Counted from the stretch's first letter, positions 1 through 8,536 are shown. The stretch: DNA of 64,000 bases from Candidatus Rokuibacteriota bacterium (GCA_003221515.1 QHSI01000098.1:102961-166960); one strand, 5' to 3'. The notes: generated from the sequence alone by a model not told the origin. Numbers and translations: made by a program.

Positions 1-275
1 TCGGGCCCGGCTGGAATGGTCCATGGGCGGTGGTTCAGCCGGTGTACGTTCCCGTACCCCTCCTGCAGATTTCCATCGCCCACTACCCCGTGCCCCCGCC
101 GCCCTGGCGCGGACGTCGCCCCAACGAGCGGCCGCCCTGGGACGCCCACTACGGGCGTGAGTGGCGCGAGGCGACCCACGAGCGCGACTGGCGCGAAAAC
201 GAGGAGCGGTGGGACAAGGGCAAAGGGAAGAGTAAGGGCTGCCCGCCGGGACTCGCCAAGCAGGGACGCTGCTGA
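1..275 (+). CDS. C-terminal part of a small basic protein ending in a CPPG motif (5' truncated)
   Basis: The reading frame is already open at the left edge (codons run in frame from base 3), so the true start lies outside the window. The visible product is Pro/Arg/Trp-rich, has a charged central part (EWREATHERDWRE) and ends in GCPPGLAKQGRC. A CPPGLAK...C tail is typical of small secreted proteins of the CigR/RcnB type in proteobacteria, which have no established enzymatic role. The frame choice rests on this tail and on codon usage. A GTG at base 30 could also start a shorter 81-residue product, but nothing resembling a signal peptide follows it, which favours truncation. Function is unknown. 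Confidence 0.5.
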   Translation, partial: GPGWNGPWAVVQPVYVPVPLLQISIAHYPVPPPPWRGRRPNERPPWDAHYGREWREATHERDWRENEERWDKGKGKSKGCPPGLAKQGRC

Positions 276-399
276 CGCCGTCCGCCGGCGGGCCTGCCGC
301 CGCCGCCTGTGGCGCCATCCTCGGTCCGCGTCCCGATCAGCGCAGCGCCTCGGCGCGATCGCGGGCGACGTGCACCACGCGCATCCCCGCGTGCGTAAC

Positions 400-455
400 G
401 GTCACGTTCCTGTCGGTCACGTTCCTTGACCCCCGCCGAGACGAGGCGCTACGCT
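400..455 (+). promoter_or_regulatory. Putative promoter with a 12-bp tandem direct repeat before the acyl-CoA synthetase
   Basis: GGTCACGTTCCT occurs at 400-411 and again at 415-426 (15-bp period). The second copy abuts a -35-like TTGACC (426-431), which is 18 bases from a -10-like TACGCT (450-455). The arrangement suggests a regulator site next to the -35 of the gene starting at 514. No other gene is visible in 276-513. Inferred from sequence only. Confidence 0.35.
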
Positions 456-513
456 CGGCGCGGACTCGCGCCCTGCCCGGGAACCATCCACGACGGGTTG
501 GAGGAGGCTCGCC

Positions 514-2058
514 ATGATCGTTCCTCTCACGCTGGCTGATTTCATTGATCGCGCCGAGCTCGTCTACGGAGGTCGCGAGGCGATCGTCGACGAGCCGAAT
601 CCTCCGGGCGGCGGGCTTGGCCGGCTCACGTACGCGGAGTTCGCGGCCATGTCACGGAGCCTCGCGGTCGCGCTCGACGAGCTCGGCGTCGGCGAGAGCG
701 CGCGGATCGCGATCATCTCGCCCAACGCGGCGCGCTTCCTGGTGAGCCTCTTCGGCGTCAGCGTCTACGGCCGGGTCCTGGTGCCGGTGAACTTTCGGCT
801 CAACGCCGAGGAGATCCGCTACATCATCGAGCACTCGGGATCGACGGTGGCGCTGATCGATCCCGAGCTCGACGAGCCCCTGCGGCATCTCGCCGTCAAG
901 CATCGCGTCGTGCTGGGCGCCGCGACCGATGGGCAGCTCTTCGGCCGGCGCGGGGCGCGGCCGCGGTGGACGGTGAGCGACGAGAATGCGACGGTCTCGA
1001 TCAACTACACCTCGGGCACGACGGCGCGCCCGAAGGGAGTCCAGCTGACCCACCGCGGATGCTGGCTGAACGCGGTGACCTTCGGCTGGCATCTCGGCCT
1101 CTCGGACCGTGACGTCTACCTGCACACGCTGCCCACCTTCCACTGCAACGGCTGGGGCATGCCGTACGCGGTGACCGCCATCGGCGCGCGCCAGGTGATC
1201 GTCCGAAAGATCGACGGCGAGGAGATCCTGCAGCGCGTGGAGCGGGAAGGGGTGACGATCCTCAACTGCGCCCCGGCGGTCATCGCGGCCGTACTCGACG
1301 CAGGCGCCGCGCGACGCCAGCGCGGCCAGGCCATTCCCGGGCGCGGCCGGGTGCGCGTCGTGGTGGCGGGCGCGCCGCCGCCGTCGAAGACCATCGAGCG
1401 CATCGAGGCCGAGCTCGGCTGGGAGTTCATCCAGATCTACGGCCTCACCGAGACCTCGCCGCTCCTCACCATCAACCGGGCGCCGGGCGAGTGGGACGGG
1501 CTGGACGGGGCCGAGCGGGCCCGGCGGCTCTCGCGAGCGGGCGTGCCGGCCGTCGGCGTGAAGATGGCGGTCGACGGCGGCGGCGAGATCCTGGCGCGCT
1601 CGAACAACGTCTTCGAGGGGTACTGGGCGCAGCCAGCGGAGACGGCCAAGGCCGTCGTCGACGGCTGGTTCCACACCGGCGACGGCGGGCACGAGGAGGG
1701 GCCCTACGTCGTGATCGCCGACCGCAAGAAGGACGTCATCATCACCGGCGGCGAGAACGTCTCGTCGATCGAGGTCGAGGACTGCCTGTTCCAGCATCCG
1801 GCGGTCGCCGAGACGGCGGTCATCGGCGTGCCGGACGAGAAGTGGGGCGAGACGATCAAAGCGCTCGTCGTGCTGCGCCCGGGCTCGGCGTCCACGGAGC
1901 GTGAGCTGATCGACTTCTGTCGGGGCCGGCTCGCGCACTTCAAGTGCCCGACCTCGATCGAGTTCCGCGACGCGCTCACGCGCACCGCGACCGGCAAGCT
2001 GCAGAAGTTCAAGCTCCGCGAGCCGTACTGGGCCGGCCGCGAGCGCCGCGTGAACTGA
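514..2058 (+). CDS. Acyl-CoA synthetase (AMP-forming, fatty-acyl-CoA ligase family)
   Basis: Activates a carboxylic acid with ATP to an acyl-adenylate and then transfers it to CoA, in the cytoplasm. The 514-residue length is normal for the ANL superfamily. Visible motifs in order: the Ser/Thr/Gly-rich P-loop YTSGTTARPKGV (about 166-177), the adenine-site IYGLTETSP (about 308), GWFHTGD (about 385), the hinge and CoA region KDVIITGGENVSSIE (about 406) and the C-terminal catalytic-lysine motif TATGKLQK (about 491-498). The ATG is preceded by GGAGGAGG at a suitable distance. The sequence resembles medium/long-chain or dimethylsulfoniopropionate-lyase-type ligases, but the substrate cannot be read from it. 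The gene stands alone. Confidence 0.92.
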   Translation: MIVPLTLADFIDRAELVYGGREAIVDEPNPPGGGLGRLTYAEFAAMSRSLAVALDELGVGESARIAIISPNAARFLVSLFGVSVYGRVLVPVNFRLNAEEIRYIIEHSGSTVALIDPELDEPLRHLAVKHRVVLGAATDGQLFGRRGARPRWTVSDENATVSINYTSGTTARPKGVQLTHRGCWLNAVTFGWHLGLSDRDVYLHTLPTFHCNGWGMPYAVTAIGARQVIVRKIDGEEILQRVEREGVTILNCAPAVIAAVLDAGAARRQRGQAIPGRGRVRVVVAGAPPPSKTIERIEAELGWEFIQIYGLTETSPLLTINRAPGEWDGLDGAERARRLSRAGVPAVGVKMAVDGGGEILARSNNVFEGYWAQPAETAKAVVDGWFHTGDGGHEEGPYVVIADRKKDVIITGGENVSSIEVEDCLFQHPAVAETAVIGVPDEKWGETIKALVVLRPGSASTERELIDFCRGRLAHFKCPTSIEFRDALTRTATGKLQKFKLREPYWAGRERRVN

Positions 2059-2074
2059 CGCGCGTCCCCCGTTC

Positions 2075-2103
2075 TTGACCGTGCCGCGCTCGCGTGCTAC
2101 TTC
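2075..2103 (+). promoter_or_regulatory. Putative sigma70-type promoter for the ModE-like gene
   Basis: TTGACC (2075-2080), a 17-base spacer and TACTTC (2098-2103) stand just before the ATG at 2113. Transcription would start within a few bases of the start codon, so the message would have almost no leader. Confidence 0.4.
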
Positions 2104-2112
2104 TCGGCCGAG

Positions 2113-2499
2113 ATGCACGGTCGAGAACATCGGCTCGCGGTTCGTCACAAAGTCTGGCTCGATGCCGGCGGTCGCTTCGCCCTGGGCGACGGCGGCACCG
2201 AGCTGCTGCGCGCCATCGAGACGACCGGCTCGGTACGGGCAGCGGCCCGGAGCGTCGGCTGGTCGTACCGGCACGCCCTGGCCTACCTGGACAACGCCGA
2301 GCGCGGCTTGCGGTGCGCGCTGGTTGAGCGTACCCGCGGCGGTCACGAGCGCGGCGGCGCGCGCCTGAGCGCCGACGGACGCGACTTCCTGCAGCGCTAC
2401 TCGCGGTTCCGGCGCCGCGCCCGGTCGGCGGTGCTCGCGTTGTACCGCGTGACGTTCGGCGGCCGGCCGGCGGCGCCGCGTGCCCGCCACCGCGGTTGA
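2113..2499 (+). CDS. ModE N-terminal-type winged-helix regulator (molybdate/tungstate)
   Basis: A 128-residue protein with a LysR/ModE-like winged helix: the stretch GGTELLRAIETTGSVRAAAR followed by SVGWSYRHALAYLDN is the classic ModE DNA-binding region, in which an Ala-rich recognition helix precedes WSYRHA. It has no molybdate-binding TOBE/Mop domains, so it belongs to the short ModE-N class, and its own ligand sensing is unclear. It lies 53 bases upstream of a tungstate-binding protein gene in the same direction, which strongly suggests it controls oxyanion uptake or molybdo/tungsto-enzyme genes. The C-terminal tail is Arg/Ala-rich and uninformative. Confidence 0.8.
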   Translation: MHGREHRLAVRHKVWLDAGGRFALGDGGTELLRAIETTGSVRAAARSVGWSYRHALAYLDNAERGLRCALVERTRGGHERGGARLSADGRDFLQRYSRFRRRARSAVLALYRVTFGGRPAAPRARHRG

Positions 2500-2552
2500 T
2501 GCGTCGCCACGGCTTCACGGCGCCGACCAGGCGATAAGCAAGAGGCGATCTC

Positions 2553-3437
2553 ATGCTCCGAGCGCTGGTGCTCACGATGCTGCTGCTGGCGACGCTCGTT
2601 CCGTCGAGCGGGGCGGCGCAGCGCGCGCCGGTCATCCTGTCGACGACGACGAGCACCCAGGACTCGGGGCTGCTCGAGGTGCTCGTCCCGATGTTCGAGC
2701 GACAGACGGGCTACGCCGTCAAGACGATCGCGGTCGGCACCGGCCAGGCGCTCACGCTGGCGGCGCGCGGCGAGGCCGACGTCGTGCTCGCCCACGCCCC
2801 CGCGCTCGAGAAGAAATACGTCGCCGAGGGCAAGATGCTCAACCGGCGGCTCGTCATGTACAACGACTTCGTCGTCATCGGCCCGGCCGAGGACCCGGCG
2901 AGGGTCAAAGGCACGAAGAAGGCCGCCGACGCGCTGAAGGCCATCGCCGACGCCGGCGCGCGCTTCGTCTCGCGAGGCGACAACTCGGGCACGCACGTCC
3001 TCGAGAAGTCGCTCTGGAAGCGTGCCGGAGTCGAGCCCGGCGGCGGCTGGTATATCGAGTCGGGGCAGGGGATGGGCGCGACGCTGGGCATCGCCGACGA
3101 CCGGAAGGCCTACACGCTCACGGACCGCGCGACCTTTCTGGCGTTTCAGAAGCGCGTGCGGCTGCCGATTCTCCTGGAGGGCGACCGCCCGCTGTTCAAC
3201 ATCTATTCCGTGATGGAGGTCAACCCGGGCAACGGCCCCAAGGTCAACACGTCGGGCGGCAAGGCCTTCGCCGACTTCATGCTGTCGGCCGACATCCAGA
3301 AGGTGATCAAGACGTTCGGCGTCGACAAGTACGGCCAGGCCCTCTTCGTGCCCGTCGCCGGGATGAGCGAGGAGCAGGTCGGGAGCTCGCCGCGCCGCGC
3401 GCCCGGGCGCGGGCCTACTTCTCGAACGCCCGCTTGA
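2553..3437 (+). CDS. tupA: Tungstate ABC transporter substrate-binding protein, TupA family
   Basis: A periplasmic binding protein with a signal peptide (residues 1-22, LLLATLVPSSGAAQ) followed by the diagnostic oxyanion-pocket motif STTTSTQDSGLLEVL. Further TupA signatures are GTGQALTLAARGEADVVLAHA, FVSRGDNSGTHVLEKSLWK and YTLTDRATFLAF. TupA binds tungstate with very high selectivity for import by TupB (permease) and TupC (ATPase). Neither partner gene is in this window. The last ~25 residues go beyond the usual LFVP end and are Pro/Arg-rich. The stop lies 23 bases inside the convergent solute-binding gene, so the two 3' ends overlap. An AAGAGGCGATCTC stretch before the ATG provides a ribosome-binding site. 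Confidence 0.93.
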   Translation: MLRALVLTMLLLATLVPSSGAAQRAPVILSTTTSTQDSGLLEVLVPMFERQTGYAVKTIAVGTGQALTLAARGEADVVLAHAPALEKKYVAEGKMLNRRLVMYNDFVVIGPAEDPARVKGTKKAADALKAIADAGARFVSRGDNSGTHVLEKSLWKRAGVEPGGGWYIESGQGMGATLGIADDRKAYTLTDRATFLAFQKRVRLPILLEGDRPLFNIYSVMEVNPGNGPKVNTSGGKAFADFMLSADIQKVIKTFGVDKYGQALFVPVAGMSEEQVGSSPRRAPGRGPTSRTPA

Positions 3438-4737
3438 TCTCGTTCTCCGCCCAGAGGATCGCCTCCTTGGGCTTCGACGTGTTCGTGACGACCTTGGCGA
3501 ACATGTTCGGGATGATGTAGCTGTTCGTGATGAGCTGAATCCGCTCGTCCGGCGGCGCCGGCCACCCGTAGAGATGCGAGTACCGGGCGATGGACTTGAG
3601 CGGCTTGTACTTCTTGTCGATGTCCCACACCGGGTGGTTTTCCATGTCGCGCCACATCGGGTGGTTGTAGTTGTCACCCGACATCACCCACTCGTGATAC
3701 TGCTGCGGCTCGAAGAACCACTTCAGGAACTCCTTCGCGGGCTCGACGTTCTTGCTGAACTTCCAGATCCCGAGGCTCCGTGGAACGCCGACGGTGTGCC
3801 GCCCGGCGGGACCGGCCGGCGAGGGGTGAAAGCCGGTGAGCTCGGCGACCGGCAGCTTCTGCTCCTTCGCGACCACATAGTGGCTGATCGGGTTCTGGAT
3901 CCACGAGCCCTTGCCGGAATTCAGCCACTGGTTGTTGGCGGCGTTGTCCCATGAGAGCACCGCCGGATCCATCGCGTCGTCGTAGAGCACCTTCACGTAG
4001 TCGACGGCGGCCTCGGTCGCCTTGGAGTTGATGGCCACGGTCTTGCCGTCCTCGGCGATGTCCTTGGCGCCGTAGGACCAGAGGATGGAGTAGAGGGACG
4101 AGACCGAGTCGGTGGTTTGGCTGATCGCAAAGCCCACCGGATGGCCGAGCTTCTTCAGCTTCCGCCCGGCGCGCAGCAGGTCGTCCCACGTGTCCGGCTC
4201 ACGCTCGCCGACCTTCTCGAACAGGTCGATACGATGGCTCCCCGGGAACGAGATGAACAGGTAGGGAACGCCGAGCCACTGGCCCTTGACCAGCGCGTGC
4301 TCCTTGGCAAAGGGATACCAGTCGCCGTGCTTCCGGGCCAGGTCGTTACAGACGTCGGACACGTCGAGCAGCCCCGGCTGAAAGAGCCACGGATAGTGCA
4401 TCTCGAGGCTCACGATGTCGTGGCCTGACCGGCCCATGATCTCGGCCGAGAGCTTGGCCGGCATCTGCACGGACTGGATGTGGTCGATGCGCACGTTCAT
4501 GCCGGACTGCTTGGTGAAGCGCTTGGCGAGCTCGGCCAGCTTGGCGTCCGAGGTGGGCGCGTAGTTGACCGCGGTCAGAAGGCTTACCTCGCGCGCGGCC
4601 CAGCTGGCCGGCGGCTGCCCGGCCGCGAGGATTCCCGCGACCCCGGCGAGCGCCCGCCCGCCCGTCCTCAGAAACGCGCGTCGGCTCTTGTCAGCCCGGT
4701 GAGCTGCGCGGGTGCTCCCTCGTCGCGTCTCGCGCAT
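3415..4737 (-). CDS. Tat-exported extracellular solute-binding protein, family 1
   Basis: A 440-residue ABC transporter binding protein. The start is set at 4737 because GAGGAG lies 7 bases upstream; an ATG five codons further out has no such site. The N-terminus carries a twin-arginine signal (KSRRAFLRTGGRALAGVAGILAAG), so the protein folds before export. The body has the sugar-type family 1 binding fold: ELAKRFTKQSGMNVRIDHIQ, AEIMGRSGHDIVSLEM, and the domain-closing region around WVMSGDNYNHPM near the end. No permease or ATPase genes flank it. The ligand (sugar, polyol or similar) cannot be assigned. Its 3' end overlaps tupA by 23 bases. Confidence 0.88.
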   Translation of the reverse strand: MRETRRGSTRAAHRADKSRRAFLRTGGRALAGVAGILAAGQPPASWAAREVSLLTAVNYAPTSDAKLAELAKRFTKQSGMNVRIDHIQSVQMPAKLSAEIMGRSGHDIVSLEMHYPWLFQPGLLDVSDVCNDLARKHGDWYPFAKEHALVKGQWLGVPYLFISFPGSHRIDLFEKVGEREPDTWDDLLRAGRKLKKLGHPVGFAISQTTDSVSSLYSILWSYGAKDIAEDGKTVAINSKATEAAVDYVKVLYDDAMDPAVLSWDNAANNQWLNSGKGSWIQNPISHYVVAKEQKLPVAELTGFHPSPAGPAGRHTVGVPRSLGIWKFSKNVEPAKEFLKWFFEPQQYHEWVMSGDNYNHPMWRDMENHPVWDIDKKYKPLKSIARYSHLYGWPAPPDERIQLITNSYIIPNMFAKVVTNTSKPKEAILWAENEIKRAFEK

Positions 4738-4895
4738 CGCAGATCTCCTCACGTGGACAGACCGACCTCGTGGCGGTGCGCGCCGCAGGCCGTTGCGGGG
4801 CTGGGGCTCCGCCGGCCGAGGCGCGGTGATAAAATGCGCGTGGACTGTAGCCGCCGCTCCGGCCGGCTGTCAAACAATCCGTCGGCCGAGAGGCG

Positions 4896-5078
4896 CTAGC
4901 GCGGCTGGCTCAGATCGCGGCCGGCTTCGAGGTAGGCGATCTCCAGATCGATCGAGGTGAGGATGCTCTCGAGTTTCATGACCCACTCGGGATAGCCCGC
5001 TTTCGCGAGCTCACCCTCGGCGTGGCACAGGTGGGCGGCGGCGCGCAGGAGCCGTTGAACCTGCTCGGGACTGTCCAT
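4896..5078 (-). CDS. Small hypothetical protein (60 aa)
   Basis: A short reading frame starting MDSPEQVQRLLRAAAHLCHAEGELAKAG. It is acidic-to-neutral and predicted mostly helical. Its third-position GC and amino-acid balance look more like a real gene than the opposite-strand alternatives. It has no recognisable domain, signal peptide or membrane segment. It sits alone between the solute-binding gene and the transglutaminase-like gene, and the surrounding 4738-4895 and 5079-5292 show no other coding signal. Its existence is plausible, not proven. Confidence 0.4.
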   Translation of the reverse strand: MDSPEQVQRLLRAAAHLCHAEGELAKAGYPEWVMKLESILTSIDLEIAYLEAGRDLSQPR

Positions 5079-5292
5079 GCCGGATCCGACGGCGGCAAAC
5101 TCCGTGCCGAACTCCTAACCCCGTGATTCTCGGGCCGGGGGCCGAACCGGTAACCGAGCACCACTGTCCGGCTCGACGTCGGCCGGCCTACAGAGCGTCA
5201 GAGCTTCGACACTCCCGATAGCCCGGAATGTTACGATTCACGGTCATCGTGAAGACCCAGCCCTCCAGCGTCGTACCTGCCGTGACCAGCGC

Positions 5293-5907
5293 GTGACCGA
5301 CCGCTTCGGCTGGACCACCCCTGAATGGCGGGCGTTGCGGGCGCTCCGGACGCCCGTCGGGATCCAACGGGCGCTCGAGGCGATGCCGTATCACGTCGCC
5401 GCCACGGCCTGGTCTCCGCGCCGAGTGCTGCGCGAGAGAACCGCCCACTGTCTCGAGGGCGCCGTGTTCGCGGCCGCGGCGCTTCGCGCGCTGGGCTTTC
5501 TGCCGTTGCTGCTCGATCTGGAGGCCGTGCAGGACACCGATCACGTGATCGCGGTGTATCGGCAGCGCGGCCACTGGGGTGCCGTCGGCAAGTCGAACTT
5601 CTCGGGCCTGCGCTATCGGGAGCCAGTCTACCGGAGCGTGCGCGAGCTGGTGCTGAGCTATTTCGAGAGCTACGTGAATTTGCGGGGCGAGCGGACTCTG
5701 CGCGCTTACTCTCGTCCGATCAACCTGGCCCGCTTCGATCGGACGTATCCGGGCTGGATGACGTCGGCGGACGACCTCTGGTGGATCCCGGAGCACCTGG
5801 CCGGCGCGCCTCACACCCGGCTACTCACCGGGGTGATGACCCGGAGCCTTTCGCGCGTCGATCGGCGCTCGCTGGCCGCCGGGCTGGTCGGGTACCGGGC
5901 GCATTGA
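5293..5907 (+). CDS. Transglutaminase-like cysteine peptidase-fold protein
   Basis: A 204-residue cytoplasmic protein (no signal peptide) starting at GTG. The core HCLEGAVFAAAALRALGFLPLLLDLEA, followed by DHVIAVYRQRGHWGAVGKSNFSG, matches the papain-like transglutaminase fold: a Cys in a helix after AHC, then a conserved His in DHVIAVYR. The Cys and His are visible; the third catalytic acid is less clear. Standalone proteins of this type are widespread in environmental bacteria and mostly uncharacterised. The neighbouring TPR/beta-barrel gene follows 49 bases later under its own promoter. Confidence 0.7.
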   Translation: MTDRFGWTTPEWRALRALRTPVGIQRALEAMPYHVAATAWSPRRVLRERTAHCLEGAVFAAAALRALGFLPLLLDLEAVQDTDHVIAVYRQRGHWGAVGKSNFSGLRYREPVYRSVRELVLSYFESYVNLRGERTLRAYSRPINLARFDRTYPGWMTSADDLWWIPEHLAGAPHTRLLTGVMTRSLSRVDRRSLAAGLVGYRAH

Positions 5908-5920
5908 AGGAGCGACCGGT

Positions 5921-5950
5921 TTGATTTGTCCGTGGCGATTCGGGTATAAC
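5921..5950 (+). promoter_or_regulatory. Promoter giving a probable leaderless transcript of the TPR/barrel gene
   Basis: TTGATT (5921-5926), an 18-base spacer and TATAAC (5945-5950), then exactly 6 bases to the GTG at 5957. The expected transcription start coincides with the start codon and there is no Shine-Dalgarno sequence. This is why GTG 5957 is preferred over the upstream TTG at 5921, which would fall inside the -35. Confidence 0.6.
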
Positions 5951-5956
5951 CCGAAT

Positions 5957-7531
5957 GTGATCCGCGTCGTCACGCGGGTGTTGTTCATCGCGGCTCTCGT
6001 CCTGGTTTCGAGCCATGGGTCGGTCGCGCTCGCCCAGACCACCGAAGCTGACGTCTACGTGGCACAAGCCGTGCTCGACTTCGACGAGAAGCGGTACGAC
6101 CAGGCGCTCGCGAACCTGCGCCGCGCCCTCGAGCTCGAACCCGATCACGTCGAGGCGCTCTATTTCACCGGCGCCGTCTACGCGGCGCAGCGGCGGCCCG
6201 ATCTGGCCGCGCCGTTCCTGGAGCGGGCGCGGGCGAAGTCGCCGCAGGACACGTCGATCGCCTTCCAGCTCGGTCTGGTCTACTTCGCCCAGCAGGAATT
6301 CGAGAAGGCCGAGAAGATCTTCGAGCCGCTGTTCAAGACGAGCCCCGAGCTCGACGGCCTCGGCTATTACGTCGGATTCCTGCGCTACCGGAAGAAGGAC
6401 TATCGCGGCGCGCTCGCCGCCTTCCGCGGCGGTCGCTCGGCCGACCCCGAGCTCCAGCAGCTGACCCGGTTCTACACGGGCCTGGCGCTCGGCGTCCTCG
6501 GCCTGCCGGGGCAGGCGGCGGCCGAGGTCGAGCAGGCGCTCCGGCTGGCGCCCGGCTCCCAGCTCACCGGGCCGGCCGAGCGGTTGCGCGACACGATCGT
6601 GGCGTCGCGACAGAAGGAGCGGCGGTTCTTCCTCGAGACGCGCCTCGGTGCCACCCACGACGACAACGTGATCGTGCGTCCCACCGAGAACTTCCGCGAG
6701 ACGCTGGTGCCGGACCTGCGGCGCCACAAGCACGAGTCGGTCGGCGAGCTGTTCGGCCTGACCACGAACTACGTCTGGTGGCGCACCACCGATTGGGAAT
6801 CGTCGATCGGCTACTCGTTCTTCACGACGTACGTCAACGAGATTCCGAAGTTCAACGTCATCAGCAACCTGTTCAGCGCCGACGTCACCAGCAAGACGAC
6901 GGTCTTCCAGCTGCCGCTGCAGACCAATCTACAGTACGCGTGGGACATCCTGCTGCTCGGCGACGAGGAGCTGCTCACGCGCCACAACGTCGCGCTGTCG
7001 TCGGTGCTCGTCGAGAGCGCGCATCACTTCACGCAAGGCTTCGTGCGCTACCAGGCGAAGAACTTCGCCGAGCCCGTCAATCCGCGGCCGGTGCCGGACG
7101 AGCTCCGGGACGCCGACAACTACATGGCCGGCTTCCTGCATTTCATCCGGTTCGCGGAGGACAAGCACTTCATCAAGGCGGGCTATCAGTTCGACTGGGA
7201 GGACACCGAGGGACGGAACTACTCGTACCAGGGCAGCCGGTACAGCCTCGGCGGCCAGTACACGCTCCCCTGGCACGCCATCCGGTTGAAGTACGACGTG
7301 GACCTGCACCTGCGCTCGTACACGTACAAGAACACGATCCTGCCTTCGTACGCGCCTGGCTCGAAGTGGCGTGAGGACCAGGAGATCACGAACATCGTCC
7401 GCGCCGAGCTGCCCTTGCCCGGCAACTTCACGCTTTCAGCGGAGTATCAGAACTCGCGGGTGTTCTCGAACGTCGAGCTCTTCGACTATACCCGGAACGT
7501 GGTCTCGCTGATCCTGTCCTGGTCGTACTGA
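5957..7531 (+). CDS. TPR-repeat protein with C-terminal outer-membrane beta-barrel-like domain
   Basis: A 524-residue secreted protein. A signal peptide (VVTRVLFIAALVLVSSHGSVALAQ) is followed by tetratricopeptide repeats over roughly residues 25-200 (VLDFDEKRYDQALANLRRALELEPDHVEALYFTGAVYA and related units). The rest alternates aromatic/polar strands typical of a transmembrane barrel (TNYVWWRTTDWESSIGYSFF, FLHFIRFAEDKHFIKAGYQF) and ends in the aromatic ILSWSY, the usual BAM recognition end. The architecture resembles surface-lipoprotein-modifier-like proteins. It faces, tail to tail, a FecR-domain gene beside a CHASE2 cyclase. These three families often sit together, which suggests an envelope-sensing module. 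Confidence 0.75.
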   Translation: MIRVVTRVLFIAALVLVSSHGSVALAQTTEADVYVAQAVLDFDEKRYDQALANLRRALELEPDHVEALYFTGAVYAAQRRPDLAAPFLERARAKSPQDTSIAFQLGLVYFAQQEFEKAEKIFEPLFKTSPELDGLGYYVGFLRYRKKDYRGALAAFRGGRSADPELQQLTRFYTGLALGVLGLPGQAAAEVEQALRLAPGSQLTGPAERLRDTIVASRQKERRFFLETRLGATHDDNVIVRPTENFRETLVPDLRRHKHESVGELFGLTTNYVWWRTTDWESSIGYSFFTTYVNEIPKFNVISNLFSADVTSKTTVFQLPLQTNLQYAWDILLLGDEELLTRHNVALSSVLVESAHHFTQGFVRYQAKNFAEPVNPRPVPDELRDADNYMAGFLHFIRFAEDKHFIKAGYQFDWEDTEGRNYSYQGSRYSLGGQYTLPWHAIRLKYDVDLHLRSYTYKNTILPSYAPGSKWREDQEITNIVRAELPLPGNFTLSAEYQNSRVFSNVELFDYTRNVVSLILSWSY

Positions 7532-7558
7532 TCCGCGGCCGCGCTCACTGGCCGATCT

Positions 7559-8536
7559 TCACCACGCCACCGGTCTGCACGTCGACGAAGCTGACCCGAA
7601 CGGGCCATTGATCGGCGGCCTCATCAGGGGCCCGTTGAGATTGCCCCCTACTCCTCCATGGACCGGAGGCCCGTTGGGATTGTTCACTGGCAGCTGCGGC
7701 AGTGTCGGCAGTGTCTGCAGTGATGGCAACGACGGCGCGCCGCCCGGGAGAATCAGGTTCTGGGCATTCGTGTTCGGGCCGGGCGGCGGCGGAATCGCCG
7801 GCGGCGTGAAGTTGGGCAAGCCCGTGCTGAACGTCGCGACCGTCGCGCCCATCACCGTGTCGCGGGCGCCGTCCTGACCGCCGTTGACCGCTTGCACGCC
7901 GGAGATCGTCAGGCCGCCCCAGGCACCGTTGTGCATGGCCTGCGTCATCGGCCCCGAGTTCACCAGGGCGCCGGTAGCGGTCGCGAAGGTGTTGGGGCCG
8001 ATGTTGAGGAGCTGCGTGCCGACGGTGAAGAGGACCTGGCCGGAGAACGTGAAGATGTTGGTCGTGGTGCCGCCTTGGGCGCCGCTCGCGTCAGCGGTCG
8101 ACCGAATGACCTCGACCACGAAGACGGTGCCGCGGACCGCGGCGACCGCGTTCGGTGTCTTGACCTCGATCTGATCGCCCGGCTGCATCCGATCCTTGGC
8201 GACAGCGACGGCGATCTTCCCGGAGTCGAGATCGATGGTCGTGCGGCCGGGAATCTGGGTGATGGTCAGCGCCGAGCGCTCACGGACGGTGACGACGGCC
8301 CGGCCACCCAGGAACAGACGCGCGAGGGAGCGGTCGCCGGTGACGACGCGGTCGTTCAGCAAGACATCGTCCTTGAACTTGAGGGGTACCGGCTGAGGCT
8401 GGGTCGTGCGGGCAGCGGTGACGTTGCCCTGGAGATTGGTGACGACGCCGGCTTTCGTTGCCTGACCGAGTGCGAGCGAGGGCCAGATCGTGGCGAGCAG
8501 AGACACTGCGAGAACGTTTCGATAGACACCAGCCAT
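7559..8536 (-). CDS. FecR-domain periplasmic protein (possible 3' frameshift)
   Basis: The start is placed at 8536, where GAGGGGAG precedes the ATG and the product begins MAGVYRNVLAV with a clear signal peptide ending SLALGQA. The FecR domain covers about residues 30-190: PLKFKDDVLLNDRVVTGDRSLARLFL, then VTVRERSALTITQIPGRTTIDLDSGKIAVAVA and IEVKTPNAVAAVRGT. A Pro/Asn-rich tail follows (PPAIPPPPGPNTNA). The annotated end SASSTCRPVAW looks unnatural; shifting one base near 7601 gives RVSFVDVQTGGVVKIGQ ending at 7545, which looks like real protein. FecR domains outside iron-sensor systems are thought to bind ligands or polymers in the periplasm. It is divergent from the CHASE2 cyclase gene. Confidence 0.82.
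   Translation of the reverse strand: MAGVYRNVLAVSLLATIWPSLALGQATKAGVVTNLQGNVTAARTTQPQPVPLKFKDDVLLNDRVVTGDRSLARLFLGGRAVVTVRERSALTITQIPGRTTIDLDSGKIAVAVAKDRMQPGDQIEVKTPNAVAAVRGTVFVVEVIRSTADASGAQGGTTTNIFTFSGQVLFTVGTQLLNIGPNTFATATGALVNSGPMTQAMHNGAWGGLTISGVQAVNGGQDGARDTVMGATVATFSTGLPNFTPPAIPPPPGPNTNAQNLILPGGAPSLPSLQTLPTLPQLPVNNPNGPPVHGGVGGNLNGPLMRPPINGPFGSASSTCRPVAW

Noticed and set aside
652-2490. Long minus-strand open frame opposite the acyl-CoA synthetase
   Set aside because: Composition is Arg/Ala/Gly-rich with no motifs; it is the antisense shadow of a clear enzyme in very GC-rich DNA.
5117-5160. Short stem-like segment considered as a tRNA
   Set aside because: No cloverleaf, anticodon arm or T-loop sequence; no tRNA gene was found anywhere in the window.
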